From PALSA-1004 sp963804885 (GTDB taxonomy: Bacteria; Pseudomonadota; Gammaproteobacteria; Burkholderiales; SG8-41), in assembly GCA_963804885.1 (NCBI GenBank), contig CAWDSF010000020.1, positions 124,001 to 188,000 of the forward strand: a stretch of 64,000 nucleotides of DNA, written 5' to 3'. Shown here piece after piece: positions 1 to 8,216 of this stretch. Both the position numbers and the translations under genes were made by a program. Below the pieces are notes generated by a model. The model made no database searches. It saw only the letters and a program-made list of their open reading frames with translations, and was not told the DNA's origin. How positions within the stretch are numbered: the stretch's first letter is position 1; every line of letters begins with the position of its first letter.

Positions 1-287
1 TTCAGATCGCGCGGGTGACGCAAGGCCGCGTCATCGTGAAGACCGGTGCAGAAGGGTTCCTGATGGCGTACGTGCCGCAACAAGGGCTCGCCGCGGTGCT
101 GAAGATTGCGGACGGCGAAGCGCGCGCGCGCTTTCCCGCATTGATTGCACTGCTATCGGCGGTCGGGCTGCTCGACGCAGCCGAGCAACGCAAGCTCGCG
201 CGCGTCGCCGAGCCGCCGGTCTTAAACAGCGCGGGCGCTACCGTAGGCCGAATCTGCGCGTGCGGTTTCGGGCGCGTCAAGGCCTGA
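1..287 (+). CDS. L-asparaginase II family protein, C-terminal part (cut by window start)
   Basis: The open frame enters from the left edge (first full codon at position 3) and stops with TGA at 285-287, so only about 94 C-terminal residues are present. The motif TGAEGF followed by a Gly-Leu-rich strand and ALKIADGEARA resembles the C-terminal half of the asparaginase II family (PF06089), where a conserved GAEG and a Lys-Asp-Asp-Gly segment occur. Members are proposed to hydrolyse asparagine or related amides in the cytoplasm. The next gene starts 7 bases downstream on the same strand, suggesting co-transcription. The family call rests on a short fragment. Confidence 0.65.
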   Translation, partial: QIARVTQGRVIVKTGAEGFLMAYVPQQGLAAVLKIADGEARARFPALIALLSAVGLLDAAEQRKLARVAEPPVLNSAGATVGRICACGFGRVKA

Positions 288-294
288 CGCCGCC

Positions 295-1179
295 ATGCAG
301 TTCACGACCAGCGATGCACTGCGCATCGCCTACACCATAGACGGTTACACCGATCCCTGGACTACGCCGCCGACTCTGATCCTGCTGCATTCCGCGATGA
401 GCAGCTCGCGGCGGCTGTATGCGATGGTGCCGCAGCTTGCGCGCCGCTGCCGCGTCGTGCGCATGGATTTGCGCGGCCATGGCGATTCCGCAGTGCCGCG
501 CGCGGATCAGCCGCTGACGCTCGCGCGTCTCACGCAGGACGTGCTCGAGCTGCTCGACCACCTGAAACTCGACGCCGCGCATTTCCTCGGTGTGTCGGGC
601 GGCGGCTATCTCGCGCAGCAGATCGCAATTCACCATCCGGCGCGCGCGCTGAGCCTGTTGCTGTTCGCCTCGCGTCCCGGATTCAAGGACAGCAACGGTG
701 CGGCGTGGATTCCGGAAATGGAGCGCATCGGCCTGCGTGCTTTCATCGCAGAGACGCTCGAGGAGCGCCTGCCCGTGAAAGAGCTCGAACCGGCGCAGAT
801 CGAGTGGTTTCTCGACGAGATCGCGCGCAACGACGAGGCTTTCGTCAAGCGCTTCGTGCTCTACATGACGACGCAGTACTGGATGGACGACATCGCGCGC
901 ATCAAGTGCCCGACGCTGCTCGTCGCGCCGGCCGGCGATGCGATCGGCAATGCGAGTGCGTATGCCGAGATGAAACGGCGGATCGCGGACAGCGAGCTCA
1001 TTACGTACGATGTCGCGAATCACAACATCTGCGACTATCTGGCCGACCGGTGCGCGAGCGATGCACTGGAATTTCTCGACGCACGACTGCAAAAACTTAG
1101 CCACAGAGGACACAGAGAGCACAGAGGACAAAAGGCGAAAACCTGCCAAGTTATATTTGGACTGGGCTTTTCTCTGTGA
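295..1179 (+). CDS. alpha/beta hydrolase fold protein with repeat-derived C-terminus
   Basis: A 294-residue alpha/beta hydrolase. It shows the MDLRGHGDS strand-turn around residues 57-65, a nucleophile elbow GVSGGG with Ser about 101, an acid-strand segment LLVAPAGD near 205, and a histidine in ANHNI near 243, so the catalytic triad looks complete. Substrate is not predictable; relatives include lactonases and non-haem haloperoxidase-like esterases. The last roughly 28 residues (from SHRGHREHRG onward) are translated from an inverted-repeat element that begins at 1099, so the family's normal C-terminus has been replaced and the stop codon is supplied by the repeat. It starts 7 bases after the asparaginase stop. 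Confidence 0.85.
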   Translation: MQFTTSDALRIAYTIDGYTDPWTTPPTLILLHSAMSSSRRLYAMVPQLARRCRVVRMDLRGHGDSAVPRADQPLTLARLTQDVLELLDHLKLDAAHFLGVSGGGYLAQQIAIHHPARALSLLLFASRPGFKDSNGAAWIPEMERIGLRAFIAETLEERLPVKELEPAQIEWFLDEIARNDEAFVKRFVLYMTTQYWMDDIARIKCPTLLVAPAGDAIGNASAYAEMKRRIADSELITYDVANHNICDYLADRCASDALEFLDARLQKLSHRGHREHRGQKAKTCQVIFGLGFSL

Positions 1180-1198
1180 ACTCTGTGTTCTCTGTGGC
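1099..1198. repeat. imperfect inverted repeat (CACAGAGGACACAGAG type)
   Basis: The left arm at 1099-1127 (AGCCACAGAGGACACAGAGA...) and right arm at 1171-1198 are imperfect reverse complements, separated by about 43 bases. Each arm is itself built from repeated CACAGAG units. Elements of this kind are scattered in environmental proteobacterial genomes. Here it overlaps the 3' end of the hydrolase gene and could form a large hairpin before the convergent gene at 1214. Confidence 0.75.
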
Positions 1199-1213
1199 AA
1201 ATGGTCTAAGCAC

Positions 1214-2179
1214 TTAATCCATCGTCACATGCGCCGTGCGTGCGACCTTGAACCACTTCTCCGATTCGGCCGCGTAGTAAGCGGCAAACTGCTCCGGCGT
1301 ATTGCCGACGGCGACACCGCCTAATTCCAGCACTCGTTCCCGCAGCGCCGGGGTCTTCAGCGCCTTCGCGAGTTCGTCGCTGACATGGCGCCGCAGCTCC
1401 AGCGGCACGCCGGCAGGCATCGAAATGCCCTGCCATGAACTCGCGTCGTAACCTTTTAATCCCGATTCGCTCGCTGTCGGCACGTTCGGCAACACCGGAA
1501 ACCGGTCTTTGGTCGAAACTGCGATCGCGCGCAGCCGTCCTTCTTTCACGAACGGCATGACACCGACCGCCGGCGCGAATGCAACCTCGACGCGGCCGGC
1601 GAGATGATCGACCATCTGGGCGCCGGCGCCCTTGTAAGTGATCAGCGTGATGTCGACACCCGCCTGCTGCTTCAGTAGTTCCATCGCCAGGTGCGGACTT
1701 GCGCCGCCGCCGCTCGATGCGTAGTTGAGCGCGCCGGGCCTGCGTTTGGCGAGCGCGATCAGTTCCGCGAGATTCTTTACCGGCAGCGCGGGATGCACCA
1801 GCAGCAGCATCGGCACGGTCGCCACCAGCGTTACGTGCGAGAAATCCTTGAGCGAATCGTAACCCGCGTTCGGCGACAGCCTCGACGCGATCGCCTGCGC
1901 AGGCGCGACCATGCACATCGTGTAACCGTCGGGCGGCGCTTTCGCGCACAGCGCGGTGCCGATATTGCCGCTGGCGCCGGGGCGATTGTCCGCGATCACG
2001 TTGACGCCCCATGCGTCGGACAGTGTTTTCGCGACGATGCGGCCCAAAGTGTCGGTCGCGCCGCCGGGCGGGTAGGAAAGGATGAAGCGGATCGGCTTGG
2101 CGGGGTAGTTTTGCGCGTGCGCTAACAAACTAAAGAATACTGCGAAGGCGACGGACAACAGGATCAGTGGTTTTTTCAT
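1214..2179 (-). CDS. tripartite tricarboxylate transporter receptor (Bug/TctC family)
   Basis: A 321-residue periplasmic solute-binding protein. An N-terminal signal peptide (MKKPLILLSVAFAVFFSLL, then AHA and QNYPAKPIR) is followed by the family hallmark YPPGGATD, then DNRPGASGNIG, APPDGYT and YKGAGAQ ligand-loop segments. I chose the ATG at 2179 rather than the upstream one because it begins directly with the signal peptide. Bug proteins bind organic or aromatic acids for TctAB or for signalling, and no tctA or tctB is nearby, so this is an orphan receptor. The frame is intact. Confidence 0.9.
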   Translation of the reverse strand: MKKPLILLSVAFAVFFSLLAHAQNYPAKPIRFILSYPPGGATDTLGRIVAKTLSDAWGVNVIADNRPGASGNIGTALCAKAPPDGYTMCMVAPAQAIASRLSPNAGYDSLKDFSHVTLVATVPMLLLVHPALPVKNLAELIALAKRRPGALNYASSGGGASPHLAMELLKQQAGVDITLITYKGAGAQMVDHLAGRVEVAFAPAVGVMPFVKEGRLRAIAVSTKDRFPVLPNVPTASESGLKGYDASSWQGISMPAGVPLELRRHVSDELAKALKTPALRERVLELGGVAVGNTPEQFAAYYAAESEKWFKVARTAHVTMD

Positions 2180-2210
2180 TGCGGATTTAAGGGGTGATTG
2201 CCGTAGGTCC

Positions 2211-2277
2211 GTCATACCGGCGTAAGCCGGTATCCAGACGCTTTAATTTACTGGATTCCGGCGTACGCCGGAATGAC
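2211..2277. repeat. palindromic repeat pair (GTCATACCGGCG... / ...CGCCGGAATGAC)
   Basis: Arms at 2211-2237 (GTCATACCGGCGTAAGCCGG, then TATCCAG) and 2251-2277 (CTGGATTCCGGCGTACGCCG, then GAATGAC) are near-perfect reverse complements around a 13-base AT-rich centre. Each arm also contains its own short hairpin (CCGGCGTAAGCCGG and CCGGCGTACGCCGG). It matches the common proteobacterial GTCATTCC-type intergenic repeat. It lies between two co-directional genes. Confidence 0.85.
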
Positions 2278-2285
2278 GAGTTCAC

Positions 2286-3272
2286 TTAGGGCAACTCGAC
2301 AACTTTGCCCCGGCCGTGCCTTTCCGCTTCGCGCAGCGCGTAGGCCGCGAACGCGACGTCGCCAATTGCCATTCCTTGCACGATCGCGATGATGCGGTCG
2401 GCGGCCGCAACACGGCCCTTTTTTTTGCCCTCGACGACGTCGCACGTCAGCGCGTCGATCTGCGCCGTGAAACTCTCGCGCGACAGATGGCCCTGCGCGA
2501 TCCACGCGCCCCCATCGCCGACTTCGGAGGCAAAGTCCGGATCGTCGACGACGAGGCGCTCGGATTCGCACAGCACGCCGTAGTCGATCTCGTTGCCGCC
2601 GCCCATCGAGCACACGACGGCGCCCGCCTTGAGCGTGCCGGGCGCGATGAGCGGCTCCCGCGCGTCGGTCACCGTGATCACCAGGTCGGCCCCATCGACG
2701 GCTCGCGAGTGATCGGGCTCGGCGCGCAGCGGAAACGGGACCTTCGGTGCATGCACTGCGACGAACGCCGCCATGCTTTCCGCGCGCCTTGAGTTGACGC
2801 GCAGCTCGCGTATGGTGAACGTGCGCGCGAGCATAGGCACGAGTTCGTGCGCGATCTTGCCGGTGCCGAACAGCGCGACGACCAATGGTCCCGGATTGAC
2901 GAGCGATTCCATCGTCACCGTGCCGAACGCCGCGGTGCGAATGCGGCTGATCCACAATTCGGGCACCAAACCGGACAGCGCGAGGCCGTCGTGGCGGTAT
3001 ACGGCGGTGTAATTAAATGCCTCGGGATCGGTCGCCGAACGCCGCGATATCAGGCGGATGCCCGACGCGCCAAGATGGCCGACCGTCGCGGCTTTGAACT
3101 TGAAACGCCCGGCGCCGAAGCGCGTCGCATCGAGCGCCATCGACGACGGCGTCGACAGTTCGCTCGCGCCTTGCGCCTGGTCGCGCAGCGTCGCGCGCGC
3201 GAGCTCGAGCGCACGGTCGCTGTCGATCGCCGCGCGGACATCGCCTTCGCCGAGTATGCGGATGCTCGCCAT
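2286..3272 (-). CDS. ornithine cyclodeaminase / mu-crystallin family protein
   Basis: A 328-residue protein of the OCD/mu-crystallin family. It has a KFKAATV lysine region, a Rossmann NAD-binding turn ALFGTGKIA about residue 134, and the C-terminal DALTCDVVEGKK segment. Family members act on imino or amino acids with NAD(P)H (ornithine cyclodeaminase, ketimine reductase, alanine dehydrogenase), so the substrate is open. The start at 3272 (MASIRILGEGDV) is preferred over the ATG six codons upstream because homologues begin about here. It is upstream of and co-directional with the Bug receptor, separated by a palindromic repeat. Confidence 0.85.
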   Translation of the reverse strand: MASIRILGEGDVRAAIDSDRALELARATLRDQAQGASELSTPSSMALDATRFGAGRFKFKAATVGHLGASGIRLISRRSATDPEAFNYTAVYRHDGLALSGLVPELWISRIRTAAFGTVTMESLVNPGPLVVALFGTGKIAHELVPMLARTFTIRELRVNSRRAESMAAFVAVHAPKVPFPLRAEPDHSRAVDGADLVITVTDAREPLIAPGTLKAGAVVCSMGGGNEIDYGVLCESERLVVDDPDFASEVGDGGAWIAQGHLSRESFTAQIDALTCDVVEGKKKGRVAAADRIIAIVQGMAIGDVAFAAYALREAERHGRGKVVELP

Positions 3273-3417
3273 GATGAGAGCGGTTATCACACCACAAAGA
3301 CGGGGTGAATGAAAGACGGCTTGAATTCAGTGCATGGTTCGCACGCTGCCGGTGCGTCGATCGCGTTGCCGCGCGTGCGACGCTGTGCGATCATGGGACA
3401 CGCATTGAAATTCGTTT

Positions 3418-3519
3418 AGCCGCGGATAAACGCGGATAAAACGCAGATGAATTGCTCTCCGCCTAACCGCAAAATTTCCAATATGAACTATCCGCGTTTA
3501 TCTGCGTTCATCTGCGGCT
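3418..3519. repeat. inverted repeat (AGCCGCGGATAAACGCGGAT type)
   Basis: The left arm at 3418-3451 (AGCCGCGGATAAACGCGGAT...) and right arm at 3489-3519 (TATCCGCGTTTATCTGCGTT, then CATCTGCGGCT) are reverse complements with small changes. Each is composed of 10-base GCGGATAAAC-like units. The right arm runs into the signal-peptide codons of the next gene. Confidence 0.8.
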
Positions 3520-4448
3520 ATGCTTTGCTCTTGTCGGGAGCGCAAGCGCAAAACTATCCGGCCAAGCCGGTGCGCATATTGATGGGCTTTCCCGCCGGCA
3601 GCACCGTTGATGTATTGATCCGGCCGCTCGCGCAGCGCCTGACGGAAACGTTCGGCCAGCAGTTCGTCGTGGACAACCGCGCGGGTGCGACCGGCGTGAT
3701 CGCGTCCGAACTCGTGGCGAAGGCCGCGCCCGACGGCTACACGCTGCTCGGCACGCCGAGCTCCGCGATCACCAGCACGCCGCATTTGAGCCGCGTGCCG
3801 TTCGACCCCCTGCGCGATTTCGTGAGCGTCGCGCAGATCAATCACTTCTCCTACGTGCTGATCACCCATCCGTCCGTCCCGGCCAGGAACGTCGGCGAGC
3901 TGATCGCGCTTGCCAAGGCGAAGCCCGGCACGCTGACCTACGGCTCGTCCGGTGTCGGCAGCGCTTTCCATCTTGCCGGCGAACTTTTTCGCCTGATGGC
4001 AAAGATCGACGTCGTGCATGTGCCGTACAAAGGCGGCCCGCCCGCGGTGACCGACATGATGGGCGGGCGCCTGGACTTCATGTTTTACTCGTTGGCAGTC
4101 GTGCGTCAGCAAATCGAGGCCGGCCGGCTGCGTGCGCTGGGGGTCACCGGCGAGCGGCGCGATCCTTTGCTGCCCAATGTGCCCACGGTCGCTGAATCCG
4201 GCTTGCGCGGCTACGAGATGAGCGGCGGCCACGTGATACTCGCGCCCGCGGCGACTCCGCACGATGCACTCATGAAACTCAATGTCGCGATACTCAAAGC
4301 GCTGGGAACACCTGAAATGAAAGAGCTGTGGGCGCGTCAGGGTATGGATATCGCGCTGACCACGCTCGACCAGGCGGCGGCGCGGCTGCGTGGCGATTAC
4401 GAGCGCTACGGCAAACTCATCAAGGACGCCGGGATCAAAGCGGAGTAA
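3483..4448 (+). CDS. tripartite tricarboxylate transporter receptor (Bug/TctC family)
   Basis: A 321-residue periplasmic receptor. The signal peptide MNYPRLSAFICGYALLLSGA is cleaved near AQA, followed by QNYPAKPVRILMGFPAGS, DNRAGATGVI, APDGYTLL, SSGVGSAFH and PYKGGPP, the usual Bug sequence. The ATG at 3483 is chosen over 3447 because it begins the signal peptide. Codons for residues 2-12 lie inside the right arm of an inverted repeat, so part of the secretion signal is repeat-derived. It is followed after 49 bases by a hydrolase gene, likely co-transcribed. Confidence 0.9.
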   Translation: MNYPRLSAFICGYALLLSGAQAQNYPAKPVRILMGFPAGSTVDVLIRPLAQRLTETFGQQFVVDNRAGATGVIASELVAKAAPDGYTLLGTPSSAITSTPHLSRVPFDPLRDFVSVAQINHFSYVLITHPSVPARNVGELIALAKAKPGTLTYGSSGVGSAFHLAGELFRLMAKIDVVHVPYKGGPPAVTDMMGGRLDFMFYSLAVVRQQIEAGRLRALGVTGERRDPLLPNVPTVAESGLRGYEMSGGHVILAPAATPHDALMKLNVAILKALGTPEMKELWARQGMDIALTTLDQAAARLRGDYERYGKLIKDAGIKAE

Positions 4449-4452
4449 TGCA

Positions 4453-4494
4453 GGATTGAGGATTGAGGATCGAGGACCGAGGATTGAGGAGTGA
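4453..4494 (+). repeat. heptamer tandem repeat (GGATTGA x6)
   Basis: Six consecutive 7-base units: GGATTGA, GGATTGA, GGATCGA, GGACCGA, GGATTGA, GGAGTGA. The array fills the gap between the receptor stop and the GTG start of the hydrolase at 4498. Its last units (GGAGTGAGG) supply the Shine-Dalgarno sequence of that gene. Confidence 0.85.
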
Positions 4495-4497
4495 GGC

Positions 4498-5659
4498 GTG
4501 ACGCAACAGCAATACGAACACTGGTTCCAATATTTCCCCAAGAGTTTCATGTGGTCGCAGGGTTTCATGTCGGCGATCGAAATGATTCCGTATGGCGCTG
4601 CCGCGATGGGCGAGATCGACCAGGTCGGCCAGCGCCTGAAAGGCCGCGAAGGCGACAATGAGGCGTGGTGCGACGAGTGGTCGAAGATGGCGGAAAAGAT
4701 GGAGGCGCGCGCCAAGGGGAGCTGCTGCCGCGAATCATCCATTGACCGCCGGCACGTACTATCTGCACGCGTGGACGTACTACGGTTACGGCGAGCGCTT
4801 TCTGCACCTCGGTGAGAAAAAGATCGCAGTGTACAAAAAAAGCCTCGAGTGCTTCAGCGAAGGCATCAAGCGTCGCTATCCGAACATCGAGCGCGTCGAA
4901 GTGCCGTATGAAGGCAAGGTGCTGCCCGCATGGTTCATGAAAGCCCCCAATGCGAAAGGCCGCGCGCCGACGGTGGTGTTCTTTAACGGTCTCGACGGCA
5001 CCAAGGAAGTCGGCGTGCTCTATGGCGGCATCGAACTCGCCGCGCGTGGCATCAATCTGTTGGCAGTCGACGGACCTGGTCAGGGTGAGGCACTGCGATT
5101 GAACGAAATCCCGAGCCGCTACGACTACGAGGTCGCGGGCACCGCCGCGTACGAATGCGTGACTGCGCGGCGCGACGTCGATCCCAAGCGCGTTGCGATC
5201 ATGGGCATCAGCATGGGCGGCTACTATGCGCCGCGCGTCGCCGCGTTTGAAACGCGTTACGCCGCGTGTGTCGCGTGGGGCGGCCATTTTGACTATCACG
5301 CATCCTGGATACGCCGGCGCAAGGAGATCGAGTCGGGCGGCACCAAGGTGTCGGCGCCGTATTTCCATTTGATGTGGGTGTTAGGCGTGCCGGACATGGA
5401 CGCCGCGATGGCGAAGCTCAAGCAATACAATCTCGCCGGCGTCGCCGAGAAAATTACCTGCCCGTTCCTGGTCACGCATGGCGAAAACGACACGATCGTG
5501 CCGGCGGCTTACGGGCAATTGCTCTACGACGCCGTCGGCTCCAAAAACAAGACCATCAAGATTTTCACCGCCGACGAGGGCGGCAGTGAGCACGTGCAGG
5601 GCGACAATCGCGTGCTCGGCTCGAATTACGTGGCGGACTGGCTCGCGGATAATCTTTGA
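4498..5659 (+). CDS. alpha/beta hydrolase (dienelactone hydrolase/FrsA-like), +1 frameshifted
   Basis: Two overlapping frames together encode one roughly 386-residue hydrolase. The first runs from the GTG at 4498 (TQQQYEHWFQYFPKSFMWSQ), the second from about 4718 to 5659. The product aligns along its length with the gene at 5867-7039, including matching spacing across the break. Joining requires skipping one base in or next to the GGGG run at 4716-4719. The catalytic part has VVFFNGLDG, the nucleophile elbow GISMGG, HGENDTIVP and a late histidine in GGSEHVQG. The family contains 2,6-dihydropseudooxynicotine hydrolase-like and other C-C or ester hydrolases; substrate unknown. It could be a sequencing insertion or a true pseudogene. 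Confidence 0.8.
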
Positions 5660-5793
5660 GCGCGCGGGACCGCAAGCTTTTCGCGGCGTTGTTTCGTGCC
5701 GCAGCGTGGGCAGAATAAATCCTTGCTACCGAGGGGGAAGTTGCATTCGTGGCAGCGGCGCAGCAGGTTGGCGGTGAGGGGCCCTAAACGCAT
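5626..5793 (-). CDS. possible small zinc-ribbon protein
   Basis: A short frame of 55 residues from an ATG at 5793. It contains RRCHECNFPLG and LFCPRCGTKQ, that is two CxxC knuckles 15 residues apart, as in small zinc ribbons. It overlaps the 3' end of the convergent hydrolase by 34 bases, and no clear ribosome binding site is visible. It may be a real small protein, a remnant or chance. Confidence 0.3.
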   Translation of the reverse strand: MRLGPLTANLLRRCHECNFPLGSKDLFCPRCGTKQRREKLAVPRAQRLSASQSAT

Positions 5794-5820
5794 CGCCCAG
5801 CACCTTCGATAGTTGGGTCC

Positions 5821-5846
5821 GTCATTCCAGCGCAGGCCGGAATGAC
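5821..5846. repeat. short palindrome (GTCATTCC...GGAATGAC)
   Basis: GTCATTCC at 5821-5828 pairs with GGAATGAC at 5839-5846 around a GC-rich loop. It belongs to the same type as the pair at 2211-2277 and lies downstream of the hydrolase gene that ends at 5867 on the minus strand. Confidence 0.65.
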
Positions 5847-5866
5847 GAAGTCTGTTTGATGCGGGC

Positions 5867-7039
5867 TTACGCCCGCACCAGCTTGTCTTCAAACCAGTTC
5901 CACATGTCGGCGACGACCAGCGTCAGGTAATCGCGCTGGCAATGCTGCGAGCCGCCTTCTTCGGCGGTGTAGATGCGGAACGTCTTGTCCTTGGAGCCGC
6001 ATGCGTCGAACTGCTTTTGCGCGTCGGCGAGCGGGATCTGCTCGTCCTCGGCGCCGTGCACCAGCAGGAACGGGCAGCGCATCTTCTGCATCACGCCGTC
6101 GAGCTTGAACGGCTCGAGTGCTTTCAGCGCCTGGTCCAGCGTATCGACGCCGAGTATCCAGGTGATGTGATGGCCGGGCACCGATAGCGAAGTCTTGAAT
6201 TGCGCATCGATGCGCTTCTTCCACGTCGCGTGGTAATCCCATTGCGCGCCCCACGCGATGCATGCGGCATAGCGCGGATCCATCGCCGCGCAGCGCGGCG
6301 AGTAATAGCCGCCGAGGCTGATCGCGACGATGCCGACTTTTTTCGCATCGACGTCGGCGCGCTTTTCCAGCCAGTCGAGGCAGGCGCTGCCGGCCACTTC
6401 GTAGTCGTAGCGCAGGTAATGGCCGCGAAAGCGGATCGCCTCGCCGGTGCCCGGGCCGTCCATCACGAGCACGGAAATGCCGCGCTTGATGAGATCGGGC
6501 ACGCCGCGCATGTACTGAATTTCTTTGGTCACGTCGAGGCCGTCGAAAAAGACGACGCACGGCTTGCGCTCGGCCACCGTATTCTGCGCGTGCACGAAAT
6601 AGCCGGGCAGGCTGCCGTCCTTGAACGGCACTTCGACCACGTCGATTTTGACGTCGGTCAGTTCGGCATGGCGATGAAAGCAATCGACGCCCGTCTTAAA
6701 CGCGTCGAGCGCCTTCTTGTCCTTGGGCGTGCGGAAGCGCTCCGCCATCTGGTAATAGTTGCAGGCGCGCAGGTATGCGTGCGCGGCCGAAAAGCGGTGT
6801 TGGCCTTTGTCGAATTTCTCGGCATGCGCGCGCACGCCGTCGGCGACTTTGACGCACGCATCGAACCACGCCTCGTCGTCTTCTGCGGACTTTCCCTTCA
6901 GCAACGCGCCGATCTTGTGCAACTCGCCAATGTCGGAGCCGCCGTACGGCCCCGAGCCCAGCATGTTGATGAACCCGGCCGACCAGCGGTAGTTGCCGGG
7001 GAAGTACATGAAGTAAGGAGGATCTTTCTTCTCAGCCAT
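5867..7039 (-). CDS. alpha/beta hydrolase (dienelactone hydrolase/FrsA-like)
   Basis: An intact 390-residue paralogue of the frameshifted hydrolase at 4498-5659. The N-terminal helical region (YFMYFPGNYRWSAGF) resembles 2,6-dihydropseudooxynicotine hydrolase-type enzymes. The catalytic domain has CVVFFDGLDV, the elbow AISLGGYY, HGAEDEQIPL and the late histidine in EEGGSQHC, so the triad appears complete. There is no signal peptide, so it is cytoplasmic. It lies 42 bases downstream of a Bug receptor on the same strand, mirroring the receptor-hydrolase pair on the plus strand. A role in degrading a compound delivered through that receptor is inference. Confidence 0.85.
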   Translation of the reverse strand: MAEKKDPPYFMYFPGNYRWSAGFINMLGSGPYGGSDIGELHKIGALLKGKSAEDDEAWFDACVKVADGVRAHAEKFDKGQHRFSAAHAYLRACNYYQMAERFRTPKDKKALDAFKTGVDCFHRHAELTDVKIDVVEVPFKDGSLPGYFVHAQNTVAERKPCVVFFDGLDVTKEIQYMRGVPDLIKRGISVLVMDGPGTGEAIRFRGHYLRYDYEVAGSACLDWLEKRADVDAKKVGIVAISLGGYYSPRCAAMDPRYAACIAWGAQWDYHATWKKRIDAQFKTSLSVPGHHITWILGVDTLDQALKALEPFKLDGVMQKMRCPFLLVHGAEDEQIPLADAQKQFDACGSKDKTFRIYTAEEGGSQHCQRDYLTLVVADMWNWFEDKLVRA

Positions 7040-7081
7040 GGCGTCGCTCTTTCTTAGTGGATGTGCTTCGAATGCTGCTGA

Positions 7082-8051
7082 CTATTCTTTGATGTTCGCC
7101 GCTTTCGCGACCTTCGACCATTTCTCGGTTTCGGCGCGGATGAACGCCGCATACTCTTCCGGCGTGTCGCCGCCGGGCTCGTGCCCCTGGCCGATGAACA
7201 ACTGCTGGTTTTCCGGTGTCGCGAGCTGCTTCGCCAGGATTTCATGAATGCGCGCGACAATCGCTTTCGGCGTCGCCGCCGGCGCGAGCATGCCGTTCCA
7301 GTTGTAGCTCGAGAAGCCGGCGAGACCCTGCTCGGCGATCGTCGGCAGATCGGGCAGCAGCGGCGTGCGTTTTTGCGACGTCGCGCCGAGCGCGCGCAAT
7401 TTGCCCTGCTGCAGCAGCGGCGCGCAGCCGGCGAACTGAATGATCGCAAGCTCGATATGCCCGGCGAGCAAGTCGATCGTGTAAAGGGCGGCGCCTTTGT
7501 ACGGAACGTGGTTGAGCTTGACGCCGGCCTGCGTCGCGAACAATTCGGTCGCCAGATGCCCGACGGTGCCGACACCCGGTCGAGCCGTAATTGATTTTGC
7601 CCGGACGCGCTTTAGCGAACGCAGTGAAATCCTTGACGCCTTTCACCGGCAGACTCGGGTGCACGCAGATGCAGCTCGCGCTGCGCGCGATCAGCATGAT
7701 CGGCGCGAGATCACGCAGCGTGTCGTACGGCATTTGCGCGCGCACCGATGGCGCGATGGTGAGCGGCCCCGGATTGCCGGCGAGCAGCGTGTAACCGTCG
7801 GGCGCCGCCTTTACCACCATCTCGGTGCCGGGAACGCCGCCCGCGCCGCCGCGGTTGTCGATGATGAACGCCTGCCCGAGCGCCGCATTCAGTTGCTGCC
7901 CCGCCCAGCGCGCCTGAATGTCGGTCGGGCCGCCCGGCGCAAATGGCACGATGATGCGCACAGCCTTCGCGGGATAGTTCTGAGCGAGAGCGGGATACGC
8001 GCACGCGCTGGCGGCGACGAGCAGTAACCAGCAGGGGATTTTATCGAGCAT
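7082..8051 (-). CDS. tripartite tricarboxylate transporter receptor (Bug/TctC family), +1 frameshifted
   Basis: The N-terminal part (signal peptide from the ATG at 8051 with an upstream GGAGG, then QNYPAKAVRIIVPFAPGG, DNRGGAGGVPG and APDGYTLL) and C-terminal part (NHVPYKGAALYTIDLL to NIKE) of one receptor lie in two frames. The shift is sharply located. Reading KINYGST-G then skipping one base restores the family motif GVGT and HLATELF, so the CCC run at 7575-7577 (GGG on the coding strand) carries one base too many. With that corrected the length is normal, about 323 residues. It is upstream of the hydrolase at 5867. Confidence 0.85.
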
Positions 8052-8216
8052 GACTTCCTCCAGTGCGCGCCGGCCGGTTGATTCGATGGCGTCGCGCACC
8101 CCGTGAAGATAGTTGAGTCGCGCGAGTGCTGTCAATCATTGCCGACGCGCACTCTGGTAAAATTGCGACTGAATTTCATCCGCTTGTAAAAATCACCGAA
8201 TCCGGAGAAGAACGTC

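Noticed and set aside
3498..4742. 414-codon open frame antisense to the Bug receptor
   Set aside because: It runs through the receptor, the heptamer array and the hydrolase start; no homology seen.
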